A DNA stretch of 64,000 nt from Halosimplex litoreum. GTDB taxonomy: Archaea > Halobacteriota > Halobacteria > Halobacteriales > Haloarculaceae. The stretch's first letter is position 1. Each line of letters starts with the position of its first letter. The notes below the pieces were generated by a model that saw only the letters and a program-made list of their open reading frames with translations, did no database searches and had not been told where the DNA came from. The DNA is taken from positions 2,603,836-2,667,835 of the forward strand of contig NZ_CP065856.1 of the NCBI RefSeq assembly GCF_016065055.1. Direction: 5' to 3'. Both the position numbers and the translations under genes were made by a program. Shown here one piece after another: positions 8,943-17,736 of this stretch.

Positions 8943-9374
8943 ATGGACAGATCGGTTTCACAGAAGCGGCCGTGGCTCGCCGCGGTGCTCGGGGTACTCG
9001 CGACGGGGCTCGGGCACGTCTACCTCCGACGAGTACGTCGGGCGGTCGGGTGGCTGGTCGCGTTGCTGGGCGTGAGTTTCCTGTTCGTCGACGGAGCGGC
9101 GCTGAGGGCGCTGGTCAGCGGCGACCCGGTCGACCCGCTCGCGGTCGCGCCCGTGGTCTTCGTCGGCGCCCTGAGCGTGATCGACGCCTATCTCGTCGCC
9201 CGAGCGCACAACGCCGTCGCCCGGATCACCGCCACGCCGGACGGGCAGGTCACGCACTGTCCGAACTGCGGTCGGGAACTCGACCCGAGCATCGACTTCT
9301 GTCAGTGGTGTACGACCGACCTCTCGGGCGTGGAGGTCGGATCGGCCGACGTGGCGGACGAGTCGGACCACTGA
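8943..9374 (+). CDS. Membrane protein with C-terminal zinc ribbon
   Basis: A 143-aa protein with two or three hydrophobic segments in the first 95 residues (about 12-28, 34-50 and 65-88). A cytoplasmic zinc ribbon follows: CPNCG about 30 residues before the C-terminus and CQWC after it. The first half resembles small DUF6677-like or TM2-like membrane proteins (GVLATGLGHVYLRR). The gene sits behind a TATA box and the ACTAACCGGTTAGT palindrome, so control by a TetR regulator is likely. It converges with the TetR gene at 9384-9974. Function is unknown. Confidence 0.82.
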   Translation: MDRSVSQKRPWLAAVLGVLATGLGHVYLRRVRRAVGWLVALLGVSFLFVDGAALRALVSGDPVDPLAVAPVVFVGALSVIDAYLVARAHNAVARITATPDGQVTHCPNCGRELDPSIDFCQWCTTDLSGVEVGSADVADESDH

Positions 9375-9383
9375 GCGGCCCCG

Positions 9384-9974
9384 TCAGGTCAGTGTGGCGT
9401 CGACGTACTCCTCGGCGGTCAGTCGGGCGGTTTCGAGCGCCCCGGGCTCGTCGAGGACGACGGCCCGCGTCCGGGCACCGTCGACGATCGTCATCAGGCC
9501 CCGCGTCACGTGGTCGGCGTCGACGTCGTCGAACTCGCCCTCGTCGATCCCGTGGTTTATGACCGCCTTGATCATGTAGCGGATGTACTCGTCGTTCCCG
9601 CGGAAGCGCTCGCGGAAGTCGGGCTTGTACGGCGCCTGCGAGCGCATCTCGAGCATCGCGACCGACAGGTCGCGGTGCTCCTCGGCGGCGAAGATCAGCT
9701 CGTCGAGGAGCAGATCGAGGCGCTGGTGGGGGTCGGTCGTCTCCACGTTCCGTATCGTGTCGACGAACCGTTCGAGCAGGTAGTCGAGGAACGCGACGAG
9801 CAGCTCGTCTTTCGTGTCGTAGTGGTAGTGGATCGCGGCGGTCGACTTCCCGTACTCCGCGGCGATCCGCTTGATCGTGAGGTCGGCGTACCCGTGCTCC
9901 CGGAGCGCCCGATAGGTCGCCCGCATGATATCCGCTTCCGGCTCCGAGAAGCTCCCCTCCGTTGGATCGGCCAT
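9384..9974 (-). CDS. TetR/AcrR family transcriptional regulator
   Basis: A 196-aa one-component repressor. Residues about 15-60 form the TetR HTH (IMRATYRALREHGYADLTIK, then IAAEYGKSTAAIHYHYDTKDELLVAFLDYL), and the rest is an all-helical ligand/dimer domain. It converges on the zinc-ribbon membrane protein gene and lies 177 bp from the divergent second TetR gene. It is clearly paralogous to the 10152 regulator in the HTH (IHYHYDTKDELL versus IHYYYDDKETLF). The two regulators may recognise the same palindrome. Ligand unknown. Confidence 0.92.
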   Translation of the reverse strand: MADPTEGSFSEPEADIMRATYRALREHGYADLTIKRIAAEYGKSTAAIHYHYDTKDELLVAFLDYLLERFVDTIRNVETTDPHQRLDLLLDELIFAAEEHRDLSVAMLEMRSQAPYKPDFRERFRGNDEYIRYMIKAVINHGIDEGEFDDVDADHVTRGLMTIVDGARTRAVVLDEPGALETARLTAEEYVDATLT

Positions 9975-10112
9975 CGGCTATGCGTTCCGGGCTCGTCGGG
10001 TTAACAGTTGTGACCGCTCCATCAGATCCTCGCCAGAGATACCGACCGGTCAGCCCGAATCGGCGTGAGATGCGTCGATAAACCTCGACGACGCGGCGCT
10101 CTCGAGTCCAAA

Positions 10113-10134
10113 CGCTTTTGACTAACTAGTTAGT
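10113..10134 (+). promoter_or_regulatory. TATA-like box and TetR-type palindrome
   Basis: The perfect palindrome ACTAACTAGTTAGT lies at 10121-10134, immediately after a TATA-like cgcttttg, and 17 bp before the ATG of the TetR-MATE operon. It shares the ACTAAC and GTTAGT half-sites with the site at 8923-8936. This is consistent with autorepression by the TetR protein encoded downstream. The assignment is inference from position and symmetry. Confidence 0.72.
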
Positions 10135-10151
10135 AAGTCGCGTATCGACCG

Positions 10152-10751
10152 ATGGACGACGACGCAGCGACGGAGATCCTGGCGGCGACGCATCGAGCGC
10201 TCTGCGACCGGGGCTACGCCGACGTGACGCTAGCGGACATCGCCGCGGAGGCCGACCGGAGCAAGGGGTTGATCCACTACTACTACGACGACAAGGAGAC
10301 GCTGTTCGCGGCGTTTCTGGACTACCTCTACGACCGCTACACCGAACGGATCGAGTCGGTCGCGGGGGAGACGCCGCGCGACCGCCTCGTCGGGCTCTTC
10401 GAGACGGTCCTCGCCGACCGGAAGGGGTCCGCCGGCGAGCAGTTGCGGACGGCGATGCTGGCGGTGAACGCGCAGGCGCCCTGCGACGACGCGATCCGGG
10501 CGCGGCTGGAACGGTTCGACGAGTACCTCCTCGACCGAGTGGCGGCGATCGTCGCCGACGGCGTCGCGACCGGCGAGTTCGCCGACGACGTCGACCCGAC
10601 CGTCGCGGCCGAGTTCCTCGTGACGGCCGTCGCCGGCGCGCACGCGCGGCGGGCGGCCGTCGACCGCTCGCCCGACCGGATCGTCGAGACGATGACGCGC
10701 TACGCCGAGCGCCACCTGGTCGCCGACGGACCCGCGGAGGTGTCCGGCTGA
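10152..10751 (+). CDS. TetR/AcrR family transcriptional regulator (MATE operon)
   Basis: A 199-aa repressor with the TetR HTH at about residues 5-52 (GYADVTLADIAAEADRSKGL, then IHYYYDDKETLFAAFLDYLY) and a helical ligand domain. Its stop codon overlaps the start of the MATE gene by one base (TGATG), so regulator and exporter form one operon. The palindrome at 10121-10134 sits in its promoter. By analogy with other TetR/exporter pairs, it probably derepresses the exporter when its substrate accumulates. The substrate is not known. Confidence 0.93.
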   Translation: MDDDAATEILAATHRALCDRGYADVTLADIAAEADRSKGLIHYYYDDKETLFAAFLDYLYDRYTERIESVAGETPRDRLVGLFETVLADRKGSAGEQLRTAMLAVNAQAPCDDAIRARLERFDEYLLDRVAAIVADGVATGEFADDVDPTVAAEFLVTAVAGAHARRAAVDRSPDRIVETMTRYAERHLVADGPAEVSG

Positions 10752-12235
10752 TGGGCCTGCGCAGTCGGCTCGACGCGCTGTTCAAGGGGCCCGAGGACTT
10801 CGACCTCACGTCGGGCGGGATCGGCAAACCGCTCTTCTTCCTCGCGATGCCGATCGTCGTCACGAACCTCTTCCAGACGGCCTACAACCTGGCGGACACG
10901 TTCTGGCTCGGCCAGTACAGCACGGACGCGCTGGCGGCGATCAGCTTCGCGTTCCCGATGGTCTTTCTGCTCATCTCGTTCGGGACCGGCATCTCCGTCG
11001 CCGGGAGCGTCCTCGTCGCGCAGTTCACCGGCGCCGGTGAGCCCCGCGAGGCCGAGTACGCCGCCTCCCAGACGGTCACGTTCGCGGCGATCGTCTCGCT
11101 GGTCCTGGGCGTGGTCGGCTACTTCGTCGTCGGCGAGTTCCTCTCGCTGATGGGCGCCTCGGCGGACGTGTTGCCGCTGGCATCGAGCTACATGGAAGTC
11201 ATCTCGCTGGGTCTGCTCTTCATGTTCGGCTTCTTCGTCTTCATCGCACTCATGCGCGGCTACGGCGACACGATCACGCCGATGCTCGTGATGTTCGGGT
11301 CGGTCGTCCTCAACATCGTCCTCGACCCGTTCCTCATCTTCGGGTGGACGGTCGTCGAGTCGGCGCCGCTGGTCGGGACGGTGGCGTTCCCCGAACTCGG
11401 CATCCAGGGCGCGGCCGTCGCGACGGTGTTCTCCCGCGGGCTCGCGCTGGTCGTCGGGCTGGCGATCATGTTCCGGGGCGAGCGGGGCGTCCAGATCCAC
11501 CTCGGCGACATGGTCCCGGATCTCTCGTATCTCCGCCGGCTGGTCGCGATCGGCCTGCCGGCGTCGGTCGAGGGGATGGGCCGGGCGCTGTCGATGAACC
11601 TCCTGTTGTTCGTCGTCGCCACGTTCTCCGACCCCGTCGTCTCCGCCTACGGTATCGGGACGCGCGTCTTCTCGGTCATCGTCCTGCCGGCCATCGCCGT
11701 CGCCCGCGGCGTCGAGACGATGACCGGCCAGAACGTGGGGGCGGACAAACCCGAGCGGGCTCAGGCGGCCGCCGACCTCGCGGCCAAGGTGCTGTTCGGC
11801 GTCCTCACCGCGGCGGGTGTCGTCGTCTTCCTCGCGCCCGAGCCCATCGTCTCGGTGTTCGTCGGCGCCGACCAGGCGAACGCCGACCGGGTCGTCGAGG
11901 TCGGCGCGCAGTTCCTCCGCTACGTCGCGCTCACCTTCGGGTTCATCGGCATCACCCGTGCTTACACCGGGAGCTTCCGCGGCGCCGGCAAGACCCTGAC
12001 CGCCGCGGCCATCTCCGTCCTGATGCTCGGCGTCGTCCGGTTCCCGATCGCCTGGTTCGCCGCCGCCCCGCTCGGCGAGGCGGGGATCTGGCTCTCGTTC
12101 GCCGTCTCGAACGTCGTCGGCGCCGTCGTCGCCGTCCTGTGGTACCGCCGCGGCACCTGGAAAGGCGCCGAACTGACCGAACAGAGCGTCGACGTCGAGC
12201 CGACGGCCGTCGAGAGCTCGGCGGGCGACGACTGA
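10751..12235 (+). CDS. MATE family efflux transporter
   Basis: A 494-aa polytopic membrane protein with about 12 helices in two related halves of six, of the MATE/DinF superfamily. MATE carriers export cationic drugs or metabolites using Na+ or H+ gradients. Typical segments are visible: IGKPLFFLAMPIVVTNLF at the N-terminus, YNLADTFWLG in helix 2, and GIGTRVFSVIVLPAIAVARG in the second half. A short acidic C-terminal tail follows the last helix. It is translationally coupled to the upstream TetR gene, which presumably controls it. The transported compound is unknown. Confidence 0.94.
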   Translation: MGLRSRLDALFKGPEDFDLTSGGIGKPLFFLAMPIVVTNLFQTAYNLADTFWLGQYSTDALAAISFAFPMVFLLISFGTGISVAGSVLVAQFTGAGEPREAEYAASQTVTFAAIVSLVLGVVGYFVVGEFLSLMGASADVLPLASSYMEVISLGLLFMFGFFVFIALMRGYGDTITPMLVMFGSVVLNIVLDPFLIFGWTVVESAPLVGTVAFPELGIQGAAVATVFSRGLALVVGLAIMFRGERGVQIHLGDMVPDLSYLRRLVAIGLPASVEGMGRALSMNLLLFVVATFSDPVVSAYGIGTRVFSVIVLPAIAVARGVETMTGQNVGADKPERAQAAADLAAKVLFGVLTAAGVVVFLAPEPIVSVFVGADQANADRVVEVGAQFLRYVALTFGFIGITRAYTGSFRGAGKTLTAAAISVLMLGVVRFPIAWFAAAPLGEAGIWLSFAVSNVVGAVVAVLWYRRGTWKGAELTEQSVDVEPTAVESSAGDD

Positions 12236-12322
12236 TCCGTGGCGTGCCGCCTCGCTCGGGCGACCGGTCGCCGCCCGGCGGTTCCAACAGCTATACAAAC
12301 GCAGCCGGAAAACAGACGCGCC

Positions 12323-13600
12323 ATGAGTTCCGGATCGGCCTCGTCGGCCCCGCTCGGCGCCGCTGCGCGGTGGATGTCCGAACGGGACCGGCTCCCGCTG
12401 TCGTTCCGCGCCGTCGCCCGTTTTTACGCCCGGACGGGCGAACTCGACCTCACGGCGCTGCGGATCAAGTCGTGGGTCGACGACACCCTCGAAGCGTTTC
12501 TCGACGACGCGTACGGTGCTATCGAGGCCGAACTCGAGGCCGAGCTCGGCTACGAGGATATCGACTTTCGCTACGAGACGAAGCTGACGCTGCCCGTCGA
12601 GCTGACGCTGGGCTATCTCTACCGGCGCGCGCTCGACGACTGCGACGGCTACAACCCCGTCACCGGGGAACCGACGCGATCCCGGGGCGGGGCCGTCCGG
12701 TCGCTCGTCGACGGCACCGATCCGGGGCGGCGCGAGCGCCTGCGTCGCGAGGCGAGCGAGCAGGTCGAGTTCGTCGGTCGCGTCGAGCGGGTCGCGCGCC
12801 TCTGTACGGAGGCGCTGCTCGACGGCGACATGCGCGACGCCATCAACGACGCGGAGTTCGAGGACTTCGAGACCGAGCCGCCGCTGTCCGACGACGAACG
12901 CGAGCGGGTCGCCCGGATCGCCCAGTCCACCCTGCGCGAACGCGTCGACGCGCAGATGGGACGGTTCCCCGACGCGGTCCGCGAGGCCTACGAGTCCGCC
13001 GTCGCCGAATCCAACACCCACCAGGCCGACGACGAGCACTTCCGCACGCTGATGGCGCGAGCGCTCGGCGAGGGCGGCGACGGGAGCGGGGACGGATCGA
13101 GTTCGGTCGCCGAGACGCCCGCCGACGCCGTCGAGCGCATCGAGGCGGAGTACAAGTTCGCCGAGTTCGATGGAGAGGCGGGGTCGCTGACGGCCGAGGA
13201 GCAGGGCTGGCCCTACTGCAAGACACAGTACGAGCGGGTGGGCGTCATCTACGAGGGGATGATCGAGATGTTCCGCGCGGCCGATATCGCCATCGAGCCG
13301 GCGTTCGAACACGCGGTCGTCCTGGCGATCGTCGGGGCGCAGGTCTGGCTCGACGACGTGGACGACTTCGCGGCCGACCGCGCCGAGACCCAGTTGACGC
13401 CGGTCACCGCCGAGTACATCGTCGCCGACGACGACCAGAAGGCCTACGACCGTGTCGTCGAGGTCTCGGAGACGTACCTCGACCGGGCGATCGAATACGC
13501 CGTCGACTCCGAGTCCATCCTGACCGGCATCGCCGCCGAGTACATCTACCTCTCGGGCGACCCCAGCGTGCTCCCCGGGAGTTCGGGACGCGACGACTAG
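12323..13600 (+). CDS. Conserved haloarchaeal protein of unknown function
   Basis: A 425-aa soluble-looking, acidic, mostly helical protein that I do not recognise. I chose the ATG at 12323 because the in-frame upstream part lacks haloarchaeal composition. The protein has no signal peptide and no clear membrane helix. A low-complexity GEGGDGSGDGSSS linker lies near residue 255. The C-terminal third contains the hydrophobic segment AFEHAVVLAIVGAQVWLDDVDDF followed by two acidic helical stretches. Its stop lies 24 bp from the convergent stop of the GGGPS-like gene. No enzymatic motif can be named. Confidence 0.75.
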   Translation: MSSGSASSAPLGAAARWMSERDRLPLSFRAVARFYARTGELDLTALRIKSWVDDTLEAFLDDAYGAIEAELEAELGYEDIDFRYETKLTLPVELTLGYLYRRALDDCDGYNPVTGEPTRSRGGAVRSLVDGTDPGRRERLRREASEQVEFVGRVERVARLCTEALLDGDMRDAINDAEFEDFETEPPLSDDERERVARIAQSTLRERVDAQMGRFPDAVREAYESAVAESNTHQADDEHFRTLMARALGEGGDGSGDGSSSVAETPADAVERIEAEYKFAEFDGEAGSLTAEEQGWPYCKTQYERVGVIYEGMIEMFRAADIAIEPAFEHAVVLAIVGAQVWLDDVDDFAADRAETQLTPVTAEYIVADDDQKAYDRVVEVSETYLDRAIEYAVDSESILTGIAAEYIYLSGDPSVLPGSSGRDD

Positions 13601-13624
13601 CCCGGCGACCCGTTTTCGCCGCAG

Positions 13625-14920
13625 TCACCGCGACACGGAGAGCGTCGAGAGACTCAGGTGGCGCAGTCGTCGCGGGTCCGCGTCGGCATCGGAGAGGGCG
13701 GCCGCGACGCGAGCGCAGTAGTCGTCGAGCGGGTCGCCGTCCGCTCCGTGTTCGCCGGCCGAGAGCGCCGCTTCGAAGCGATCGGCGGTGTCGGCGTCGA
13801 CGGCCGAGAGGAGCGAGCGCGTGCGCTCGGCGGACGGTTCCGATTCGCCGACGGCGGCCGGGAGCACGCCGAAACAGAGCGCGAGCGCGACCAGCAGCGA
13901 CCCCTCTGCGGCGGCCTCCGGGTCGTCGACGGCCGGGGTCGTCCGGAGGTAGCGGGCCGCGGCCGTCCTCGCTGGGTCGATCTCGGCGTCGAACCACGAC
14001 CGGATCTCCTCGCCCGAGGGCGCGACGCCGAGCGCCTCGACCGCGCGGGCGCAGGTCTCGACCTCCTCGTCGGCCACGTCGTGGAAGCAGTCGCCGACGA
14101 CGACCGTATCGGCGCCCGCGTCGAGCATCGCCACCGCCCTTTCGCGGTCGTCGATCCCGCCGCCGTACCAGACGCGGGCGCCGTTGACCGAGTCGGCGAC
14201 CGCCCGGAGCACGTCGGCGGCCTCGTCGCCGCCGTAGGTGCCCGAGTACTCGACGTAGACGACCTCGCTGTCGAGGTGGCGGTCGGCGACCATCGCCCGC
14301 TCTCGGGCGACCGCAGGCGAGAGCACGTCCGACTCGCCGACGCCGCTGCGGCGAGCCGCCGCGCTGTCGGGGTTCTGAACGACGTACGCCTCGAAGACGG
14401 CCGCCTCCAGCAGCCACGAGGTCGCGACGTCGGCGAGTGAGTCACCGACCAGCCGGTAGAGCGGGCCGGGCAGTTTCTCCCGGAGGAGCGCGGGTACCAT
14501 CTCGTCGTGGAGGTAGGCCAGCCCCTCGCCGAGCGTGCCGACGAGCGCCTCGGTCTCGCCGTTCAGGACCTCGGGGAGCGCGAGGAACGCGGCCAGCTCT
14601 CGGGTCTCCTCGGTGACGTGACGGGCCTCGCTGGGCTCGTGGAAGGCGGGGACCGGTGCGCGCGCCAGCAGTCGAAACGTCTCTTCGGTGTTCGCCGCGG
14701 TGACGTCACTGGACCCACCCACGGAGACGGCGTCGGTGTGGCCGAGATACAGGGGGTAGGCGACCGGGAGCAGTTTCGCCGTCTCCGGGTCGACCTTCGT
14801 GACGTGGCGCCAGTCGGCGGGGACCGGGTTGGCGTCGAGCGAGCCGAGCGTCTCCGCGCCGATCCCGACCGCGGCGACGCACTGCCCGAGAGTGCGGCCG
14901 AGCGACGAACCGAGCGACAT
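13625..14920 (-). CDS. Long GGGP/heptaprenylglyceryl phosphate synthase-like protein
   Basis: A 431-aa PcrB/GGGPS-family TIM barrel. The family forms the ether bond between glycerol-1-phosphate and an isoprenyl diphosphate in archaeal lipid synthesis. Hallmarks are HVTKVDP (39-45), DAVSVGGSSDVT (63-74), EAYVVQNPDS (177-186), VYVEYSGTYGG (221-231), YGGGIDD (252-258) and GADTVVVGD (269-277). The usual haloarchaeal enzyme is about 210-240 aa. This one has an insertion between about residues 95 and 170 and about 140 extra helical residues after 290. The start is the ATG at 14920. It is therefore probably a paralogue whose activity needs testing, not the housekeeping enzyme. Confidence 0.85.
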   Translation of the reverse strand: MSLGSSLGRTLGQCVAAVGIGAETLGSLDANPVPADWRHVTKVDPETAKLLPVAYPLYLGHTDAVSVGGSSDVTAANTEETFRLLARAPVPAFHEPSEARHVTEETRELAAFLALPEVLNGETEALVGTLGEGLAYLHDEMVPALLREKLPGPLYRLVGDSLADVATSWLLEAAVFEAYVVQNPDSAAARRSGVGESDVLSPAVARERAMVADRHLDSEVVYVEYSGTYGGDEAADVLRAVADSVNGARVWYGGGIDDRERAVAMLDAGADTVVVGDCFHDVADEEVETCARAVEALGVAPSGEEIRSWFDAEIDPARTAAARYLRTTPAVDDPEAAAEGSLLVALALCFGVLPAAVGESEPSAERTRSLLSAVDADTADRFEAALSAGEHGADGDPLDDYCARVAAALSDADADPRRLRHLSLSTLSVSR

Positions 14921-15065
14921 ACCGACCGAGAGGTGGCTGTCGCAGGTTAAACTCCCGGTTTCGGGGGCGGGCTCGGTGAGCGGTCCCCGGTCCGCGTGGT
15001 CGACGGCCGACGAGCGCGGTCGGTACGTGGGGTCGGACTGGGTGGTCGGGCCTCCCGGATCGACC

Positions 15066-15260
15066 TCAGTCCACCGGCAGCACGTCCACGTCGGCGTCGG
15101 GAGCGTTGCGCTTGACGCTGTCGATACCGCGTTTGGCACCCTGCTTGGAGCTGTATCCCTCGCCGCTGTCGGCGATGATGTTCCCGTTGCTCGCGACGAG
15201 TCGCCACCGCCACTCGTCTGCACTGTCGCGATACACTTCGAAGGTTCCGGTGTTCGCCAT
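15066..15260 (-). CDS. DUF1508 / YegP-like small protein
   Basis: A 64-aa single-domain protein. FEVYRDSADEWRWRLVASNG at the N-terminus and GEGYSSKQGAKRGIDSVKRN in the second half are the two conserved motifs of the DUF1508 (YegP, HVO_2922-like) beta-beta-beta-alpha fold. The ATG at 15260 gives the standard start. A TATA-like element (ggatttaac on this strand) lies at 15288-15296, about 30 bp upstream. Its cellular role is not established. It precedes the GGGPS-like gene on the same strand but is 145 bp away. Confidence 0.9.
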   Translation of the reverse strand: MANTGTFEVYRDSADEWRWRLVASNGNIIADSGEGYSSKQGAKRGIDSVKRNAPDADVDVLPVD

Positions 15261-15657
15261 ACGGTCACAGGACACACTCGTGACCGTGTTAAATCCCTCG
15301 GGGACGCGCGAACGGTCCAAGCGTGGTCGTCGGGGGCGGAAGCGCTCGACCGGCGACTGCGGGTTGTCGCGGGCCGATCGGGACACCACGTATCAGCGAA
15401 ACCGTCTCAGTTCGGTCTGTCCGCACACACGGACACAGGAGCCGTCCACTCGGTTCGGGGGCCTCTCCGAACCGGTCCACAGCCTACCTTCGTCGTTTCG
15501 CGGCGGGCCTCGCCCGAGCCCACCGGTTTCACACAGACCAGCCGCGGGCTCGCAGAGAGCGGCCGAGACGACGGAGAGGGTCAGACGCACGTCGTGTCGC
15601 TCGACACACGATAGAACCAAGTGCACCGCCTGCCTGCGTGGGAGATAGACGCTACGA
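15261..15657. other. 397-bp intergenic region between divergent genes
   Basis: Apart from the TATA element of the DUF1508 gene near 15288-15296, I see no gene or RNA here. Frames crossing it are arginine-, serine- and threonine-rich and lack haloarchaeal protein character. Confidence 0.5.
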
Positions 15658-16116
15658 ATGGAGATCTCCGATCAGCTTCGCTGTCTGTTTTCCGCGCAGG
15701 TCGAGGAACGGGACGGGTCCTACGTCGTCGAGGTCCCGAAACGAGAGGTTCGAACGGGGTCGCTCGCCGCCGGCGACACGTATCGCGTGGCGCTGGTCCC
15801 TTCGCCCGCGAACACGAGCGGCGGCGGATCGGACGGTGAGGACGCCTCGCGCGCCGAACGTCGAGACCGTGCGAACGGGGATCGGTCGAACGGCGACCGT
15901 TCGGGGCGGTCGCCGCCGGTCGACGAAGGCGAGGAGCGCACCGTCGAGATCGAGGACATCGGCGAACAGGGTGACGGGATCACCCGCGTCGAGCGCGGGT
16001 TCGTCGTCATCGTCCCCGACACCGACCAGGGCGAGCGCGTCACCGTCGAGATCACGGACGTTCGCGAGAACGTCGCCTTCGCCGAAGTCGTCGAACGCCG
16101 CAGTTACTACGAGTGA
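15658..16116 (+). CDS. TRAM domain-containing protein
   Basis: A 152-aa protein. The C-terminal 60 residues (ERTVEIEDIGEQGDGITRVE, then GFVVIVPDTDQGERVTVEI and NVAFAEVVER) form a TRAM beta-barrel, a small RNA-binding OB-like fold found in tRNA-modifying enzymes and as archaeal stand-alone RNA chaperones. The N-terminal 55 residues (QLRCLFSAQVEERDGSYVVE) are a second beta-rich element. A charged linker of about 45 residues, with repeated Asn-Gly-Asp-Arg, joins them. It is probably an RNA-binding protein. It lies 44 bp upstream of dgoD, but a separate TATA box precedes dgoD. Confidence 0.9.
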   Translation: MEISDQLRCLFSAQVEERDGSYVVEVPKREVRTGSLAAGDTYRVALVPSPANTSGGGSDGEDASRAERRDRANGDRSNGDRSGRSPPVDEGEERTVEIEDIGEQGDGITRVERGFVVIVPDTDQGERVTVEITDVRENVAFAEVVERRSYYE

Positions 16117-16160
16117 GCGGGGCGAACGGTTAACAGGCGTCGACGCGCAGGTCGGGGTAC

Positions 16161-17315
16161 GTGACTCAGATCACCGACTACGAACTGTTCGAGGTCCCGC
16201 CGCGGTGGCTGTTCCTGCGGGTGGAGACGAGCGACGGGACGGTCGGCTGGGGCGAGCCCGTCGTCGAGGGGCGAGCGAAGACCGTCCGGACGGCCGTCGA
16301 GGAACTGTTCGAGACTTACCTGCTCGGCGAGGACCCAGGCCGTATCGAGGACCACTGGCAACGGATGTACCGCGGCGGCTTCTACCGTGGCGGGCCCGTC
16401 CTCATGTCGGCGATCGCCGGCGTCGACCAGGCGCTGTGGGACATCAGGGGCAAGCAACTGGGCGTCCCGGTCTACGACCTGCTCGGCGGACCGGTGCGTG
16501 ACCGCGTTCGAGTCTACCAGTGGGTCGGCGGCGACCGTCCGGCGGACGTGGCCGAGCAGGCAGCCGAGAAGGTCGACGCCGGGTTCACCGCGCTGAAGAT
16601 GAACGCCACGTCGGAGCTGCGCCGGGTCGACACGCCCGCGGCGGTCGACGCCGCGGCCGACCGACTCGGCGCGGTCCGCGAGGCCGTCGGCGACGAGGTG
16701 GACGTCGGCGTCGACTTCCACGGTCGCGTCGCCAAGTCGATGGCCAAACGGCTGGCCGCCGCGCTCGAACCGCACGATCCGTTCTTCGTCGAGGAGCCGG
16801 TGCTTCCGGAGCACAACGACGCGCTCCCGCGGATCGCCGAACACACGACGACGCCCATCGCCACCGGCGAGCGGATGTACTCCCGCTGGGATTTCAAGGA
16901 AGTCTTCGAGCAGGGAACCGTCGACGTGGTCCAGCCCGACTTGTCCCACGCCGGTGGCATCACCGAGTGCAAGAAGATCGCCGACATGGCCGAGGCCTAC
17001 GACGTGGCGCTGGCGCCCCACTGTCCGCTGGGGCCGATCGCCCTGGCCTCGTGCATTCAGGTCGACGCCAGCGCACCCAACGCCCTCATTCAGGAGCAGA
17101 GCCTCGACATCCACTACAACGAGACCAGCGACGTACTGGAGTATCTCGCCGACCCGTCGGTGTTCGAGTACGACGACGGCTACGTCCCGCTTCCCGACGG
17201 GCCGGGACTGGGTGTCGAGATCGACGAGGCGTACGTCCGCGAGCAAGCCGGGGGCGACGTGGACTGGCACAGCCCCGTGTGGCGCCACGACGACGGCGGC
17301 GTCGCCGAGTGGTGA
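16161..17315 (+). CDS. dgoD: D-galactonate dehydratase
   Basis: A 384-aa enolase-superfamily enzyme that dehydrates D-galactonate to 2-keto-3-deoxygalactonate. Similarity to bacterial DgoD runs the full length: PPRWLFLRVETSDGTVGWGE at the start, GFYRGGPVLMSAIAGVDQAL, VYQWVGGDRPADV, VDFHGRVAKSMAK, FVEEPVLPE, TGERMYSRWDFK, QPDLSHAGGITECKKIADMA, and the terminal PVWRHDDGGVAEW. Metal ligands Asp (VDFHG), Glu (VEEPV) and Glu (TGERM), and the catalytic His in APHCPLGP, are present. Translation starts at GTG 16161. A TATA-like cggttaacag lies at 16127-16136. The product would suit the KDG-type aldolase and kinase encoded about 7 kb away. Confidence 0.93.
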   Translation: MTQITDYELFEVPPRWLFLRVETSDGTVGWGEPVVEGRAKTVRTAVEELFETYLLGEDPGRIEDHWQRMYRGGFYRGGPVLMSAIAGVDQALWDIRGKQLGVPVYDLLGGPVRDRVRVYQWVGGDRPADVAEQAAEKVDAGFTALKMNATSELRRVDTPAAVDAAADRLGAVREAVGDEVDVGVDFHGRVAKSMAKRLAAALEPHDPFFVEEPVLPEHNDALPRIAEHTTTPIATGERMYSRWDFKEVFEQGTVDVVQPDLSHAGGITECKKIADMAEAYDVALAPHCPLGPIALASCIQVDASAPNALIQEQSLDIHYNETSDVLEYLADPSVFEYDDGYVPLPDGPGLGVEIDEAYVREQAGGDVDWHSPVWRHDDGGVAEW

Positions 17316-17736
17316 CCGGGCGTCGAAGGTCGTCTGCGGTTCGGCCGGTCGCTGCCGCCGCTCGGCGCGTTCGACGGGTGCGAAAGCGCGAGCGGGAGGC
17401 GGCTGCGGGCGAGACGAACGGTCCCGGGCACGAGACGGTTCGGAAAGGGTGGAATCCCTACGCTCCCCCGAGCGTCGGAATTGGTGGGTGTGGACGGGGT
17501 GGGTCGCGGGTGAGGCACATCCGTGGTCGGATGGGGCTCGCGGTCACACGAGCCGTTCCGTAGTTTGGCCCGGAGACGGAAGTCCACAGGGCCTCAGCAA
17601 TTAGGTACCGTCGGGGCGTCACCGGACGGTCGGCCGATAGAGGCGCCAGAGGGCGTCTCGAGTCCGACGACGGATCGAGGCGAGCGCCGGGCCGACGGCC
17701 ACAGTTAACCGCCGCCGCCCCGTTCGTTCGACCGAC
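17316..17736. other. 421-bp intergenic region with promoter at its end
   Basis: I find no gene. The right end holds a TATA-like acagttaacc at 17701-17710, 27-36 bp upstream of the quinone reductase start. The open frames here are arginine-rich shadow frames. Confidence 0.5.

Noticed and set aside
10700-13312. 870-codon open frame on the - strand across the MATE gene
   Set aside because: It lies antisense to the TetR-MATE operon and the 12323 gene, and its sequence is repetitive Asp/Arg/Glu without domains. Low stop-codon frequency explains it.
11344-14187. 947-codon + strand frame over MATE and GGGPS-like genes
   Set aside because: Runs in the wrong frame through two convergent real genes and is almost pure Arg/Gly/Pro.
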